DNA from: JAGVSR01 sp964458265
GTDB lineage: Bacteria; Pseudomonadota; Alphaproteobacteria; Rhizobiales; Hyphomicrobiaceae
Direction of reading: 5' to 3'
Length of the DNA stretch: 64,000 bases
NCBI GenBank assembly: GCA_964458265.1
Contig: CAYWIF010000006.1
Span: 39,314-103,313, forward strand
Shown: piece by piece, positions 61,631 through 64,000 of the stretch
How the letters are laid out: each line of letters starts with the position of its first letter
Position numbering within the stretch: position 1 is the first letter of the stretch
The notes under the pieces: model-generated
The model's database searches: none
Told to the model about the DNA's origin: nothing
Seen by the model: only the letters and a program-made list of their open reading frames with translations
Program-made: the position numbers and the translations under genes

Positions 61631-62854
61631 TTAGAGGTTGGCCCAGCGCAGCGCCAGAAAAACCAGACTGTCCATGCCGCGCCGCCAGATGCCGGCCTGC
61701 TCGACATCTTCCATGGCCACGAGCGGAACCTCCGTCGATGCGTTCGACGAGCTGGTGACGCGCAGGCGGGCGATTTCGTCGCCTTTCTTGACAGGCGGCT
61801 TCAGGGGGCCCTGATAGACCACTTCGGCGCGGAGCTTCTGGTTGGCTGGAAAGCGCGGCAGGACGACGTTCAACGGCCCGCCGCCCTTGGCCGTCAGCGG
61901 GACATAGAATTGGGTACCGCCCCAGACGCGAGCGTGGGCGACTTCCTCCTCGGAGTCAAACAGCGTGAACTTGGCAAAGCTCCGCTGCCCCCACTCAAGG
62001 ATCCGGCGGGCTTCCTCGCGCCGCTCCTTCTCGTCGGCGAGGCCCATGACGACTCCGATCAGCCGGCGGCCGTCTTTGGCGGCCGATACGACGATCCCGT
62101 AGCCCGCTTCCTTGGTGTGGCCGGTCTTCAGCCCGTCGACGCCAAGCGCTTCATCGCCGATCAATGGATTGCGATTGTAGAATTTGTGTTTGCGATACGG
62201 AAATTCGCGCTGGGCGAAAATCTTGTACTGGTCGGGGTGTTCGCGAATGATATGACGCGCCAGCATCGCCAGTTCGCGGGCGGTCATCAGTTGTTCGGGA
62301 TGGTGCAATCCCGTCGCGTTGCGAAACGTCGATTTCTTAAGGCCGATGCGGCGCGCCTCTTCCTCCATCATTTTGGCGAAGCCCTGCTCCGTGCCGCCAA
62401 GGGCTTCTCCAACCGCTATCGAGGCGTCGTTACCCGATTGGACGATGATGCCCTGGATCAGTTCGTCGACGCGGGCCCGCGTGTTGATGGGAACGAACAT
62501 CGCGGACGTGCCGGACGGAGCGCCGCCCGTGCGCCAGGCATATTCACTCATCATGAATTCGTCTTCGGGTTTCACCTTGCCTTGCTTCATGGCCTGAAAC
62601 AGAACCTCAAGCGTCATGAGCTTGCTCATGCTGGCGGGAGGGGCAAGTTCGTCGGCGTTGAGCTGGAAGAGGACTGCGCCGCTTTCCGCGTCCATCAGGA
62701 TGGCGCGTTTGGCGCGGGTCACGAATTCGCCGGAGCTTTGGGCAAAGGCCGGAGCTGTCACCGCAATGGCTGCCGCAGCGATCATTGCGCCGGCAATCAA
62801 CGTGAGGCAGGTTCGAATGAACAGCGATGGTGGTGAGGCCCGGCCGTTTTGCAT
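61631..62854 (-). CDS. D-alanyl-D-alanine carboxypeptidase (penicillin-binding protein 5/6 family)
   Basis: A 407-residue secreted peptidoglycan DD-carboxypeptidase. After a signal peptide (to AFA, about residue 38) come the three catalytic motifs: S75-M-S-K78 (SxxK), S140-G-N and K242-T-G. A C-terminal beta-domain follows (RFPANQKLRAEVVYQGPLKPPVKKGDEIA), with a final hydrophobic stretch (MDSLVFLALRW) that could anchor it at the membrane. The ATG at 62852-62854 follows GGGGGAAG. The symbols dacA/dacC are used for homologues; the exact paralogue cannot be fixed. Confidence 0.93.
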   Translation of the reverse strand: MQNGRASPPSLFIRTCLTLIAGAMIAAAAIAVTAPAFAQSSGEFVTRAKRAILMDAESGAVLFQLNADELAPPASMSKLMTLEVLFQAMKQGKVKPEDEFMMSEYAWRTGGAPSGTSAMFVPINTRARVDELIQGIIVQSGNDASIAVGEALGGTEQGFAKMMEEEARRIGLKKSTFRNATGLHHPEQLMTARELAMLARHIIREHPDQYKIFAQREFPYRKHKFYNRNPLIGDEALGVDGLKTGHTKEAGYGIVVSAAKDGRRLIGVVMGLADEKERREEARRILEWGQRSFAKFTLFDSEEEVAHARVWGGTQFYVPLTAKGGGPLNVVLPRFPANQKLRAEVVYQGPLKPPVKKGDEIARLRVTSSSNASTEVPLVAMEDVEQAGIWRRGMDSLVFLALRWANL

Positions 62855-62963
62855 CGCTTCCCCCGGCACCGTTGGATGGCATACATCCCGCGAATATCTG
62901 CTCCGCTTTATGGGTGTGGTGGTTAAGGTGGTCAACCCTCGTTCATGTCCGGTGTGGACAGCA

Positions 62964-63641
62964 TCACGGATTGCGGCCGAGGCTGGAACGGCGATGGTCC
63001 ATGAACGTCCAAGCGGAGGGCGATGATCGCGCATCGGTGCGGTGCGCCGGAGGCGTTTCGAAATTGCCAGCAACGCGGCCGCCTCCAGGCACGGGCTGGC
63101 TTCTCAGGAACCGGCGCTCCCGGCTGTCGTCACCGGAAAGCGGCGCTCTGCCCGCGTACCTGACGCGCACGCGGCCCAGTCCTTTCCCCTTGGTGCCGAG
63201 TGTCTCGGCCGAAGCGCGGGACAAATCGATGACCCGGTTGCCGACGTAGGGGCCGCGGTCATTGATCCGGACAAGAGCCGTGCGTCCATTTTCGAGGTTG
63301 GTGACGTAGGCGTATGACGGGAGCGGCAGCGTCGGGTGCGCCGCCGAGAGGCGGTTCATGTCATAGATTTCACCGTTGGCCGTCTTTCGTCCGTGGAAAT
63401 CGTCGCCGTACCACGAGGCTATTCCAGTTTCGTCGTAGCCCGGCTGGGCGCGCGGCGTGTACCAGCGACCGCCAATTACGTATGGCTTGCCCAACTTGTA
63501 GAAGCCACCGCCTTTGGGAATGGTGTCGCCGGCTCGATAGACGCGGGGACTGGAACTGACGCCCCATTTCGGGTCGGGTCCGCCGGATGAGCATCCGGAC
63601 AAAGTGAAATTGGCGAGCACTAGGGCCACCGCCGCTCGCAT
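62964..63641 (-). CDS. rlpA: RlpA-like septal ring lytic transglycosylase lipoprotein
   Basis: A 225-residue lipoprotein: signal ending LSGC (C17 lipidated), then a double-psi beta-barrel with YDETGIASWYGDDFHGRKTANGEIYDM and the catalytic-type NDRGPYVGNRVIDLSRASAE. RlpA cleaves naked glycan strands at the septum. The C-terminal SPOR domain of E. coli RlpA is absent; the end is a short Arg/Ser-rich tail. The ATG at 63639-63641 has AAGG six bases upstream. It lies upstream of dacC, another wall enzyme, on the same strand. Confidence 0.92.
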   Translation of the reverse strand: MRAAVALVLANFTLSGCSSGGPDPKWGVSSSPRVYRAGDTIPKGGGFYKLGKPYVIGGRWYTPRAQPGYDETGIASWYGDDFHGRKTANGEIYDMNRLSAAHPTLPLPSYAYVTNLENGRTALVRINDRGPYVGNRVIDLSRASAETLGTKGKGLGRVRVRYAGRAPLSGDDSRERRFLRSQPVPGGGRVAGNFETPPAHRTDARSSPSAWTFMDHRRSSLGRNP

Positions 63642-63914
63642 CGAAGCCTTGTGTTCCGAACTACGCACGACTGAGAGTTCCACGTCCCGGTCACCATCCC
63701 GGGTTTTATGGGTTGAGCGCTCCAGCATCGCCAAGTGGCGCGGCCAAGCTTCGGCGCGATGGTGATCAATTGTGCTTAGGATCGGGTAAACTTGTGGAAC
63801 CAGAGCCGTCACCTGACGGGGTGGCGCGAGACATCCCGGATCCCGGGGCATTGCCGTTAGCCCCGGAAAGACCGGCTTGAGGCTGCGGGCCGTGGCGCGT
63901 ATAGGGGGCGCTTC

Positions 63915-64000
63915 GGAGGGATGGCCGAGTGGTTTAAGGCACCGGTCTTGAAAACCGGCGTGGGTGCAAGCCCACCGTGGGTTCGAATCCCACTCCCTCC
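63915..64000 (+). tRNA. tRNA-Ser(UGA), almost complete at the right edge
   Basis: GGAGGGA starts the acceptor stem and TCCCTCC closes it at the last base of the window, so only the discriminator and any encoded CCA lie outside. The anticodon loop CTTGAAA (between CCGGT and ACCGG) gives anticodon TGA for serine, with a long variable arm as expected for tRNA-Ser. The TPsiC stem is GTGGG-TTCGAAT-CCCAC. Confidence 0.95.

Noticed and set aside
1..64000. Mobile elements, CRISPR arrays, rRNA genes and phage genes
   Set aside because: No transposase, integrase, terminal inverted repeats, regular spacer arrays or rRNA-like sequence was seen in the reading.

Overview
The window is a dense, GC-rich (about 60 to 65 percent by eye) chromosomal segment of an alphaproteobacterium, most likely of the order Hyphomicrobiales. 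The evidence is gene content and order: dat-trkA-ntrX-ntrY-ntrC-ntrB-dusB facing ispDF, a dnaB-alr-radA-cvpA-purF run, a tmk-holB-metG-tatD-MBL run, a zeta-type ATPase inhibitor (DUF1476), DUF1289 and TIGR02281 proteases. The genus cannot be fixed from the sequence alone; a Hyphomicrobium-like organism is an inference.

Layout. 1-9.3 kb: minus-strand nitrogen-regulation cluster (dat start, trkA, two NtrBC-type two-component systems, dusB). 9.4-12.7 kb: ispDF, a MarR regulator with its own terminator, a CinA-type amidase and a secreted pentapeptide-repeat protein. 12.7-16.2 kb: secreted cytochrome c/DUF4384 protein, a methyltransferase and a universal stress protein coupled to a 59-codon ORF. 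16.3-20.3 kb: MASE1 histidine kinase, FixJ-like regulator and a ThDP enzyme. 20.5-28.6 kb: an orphan PhnN-like kinase, threonine dehydratase, a 3-hydroxyisobutyrate-dehydrogenase-like enzyme, an Lrp regulator, an MBL/uracil-DNA-glycosylase pair, a thermonuclease-like protein and a PleC/DivJ-like kinase. 28.7-37.5 kb: DUF1289, two tandem membrane aspartic proteases, phosphomannomutase, LssY_C protein with an upstream truncated serine-hydrolase remnant, P1 peptidase, DUF599, TauE exporter and DusA. 37.5-41.8 kb: an FNR-type regulator preceded by an anaerobox, an alanine/sodium symporter and an orphan solute-binding protein. 42.4-48.6 kb: purB, GST, hydrolase, DUF1476, purC-purS-(secreted protein)-purQ. 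48.6-56.4 kb: AAC(3)-I-like acetyltransferase, dnaB, alr, radA, cvpA, purF and an SDR enzyme. 56.4-64 kb: minus-strand run MBL-tatD-metG-holB-tmk-dacC-rlpA, then tRNA-Ser(UGA) at the right edge.

The genes are mainly housekeeping: nitrogen sensing, purine synthesis (B, C, S, Q, F but no purL here), tRNA modification and charging, replication and repair, isoprenoid precursors and cell-wall enzymes. No rRNA, CRISPR array, prophage, transposase or integrase was seen, and no obviously new multi-gene system. The most unusual items are single genes: a truncated beta-lactamase-fold protein that keeps a signal peptide, a cytochrome/DUF4384 fusion, an unrecognised secreted protein inside the purine operon, a sharply bounded 68-residue orphan gene, an orphan PhnN-like kinase and a chromosomal AAC(3)-I-like gene.
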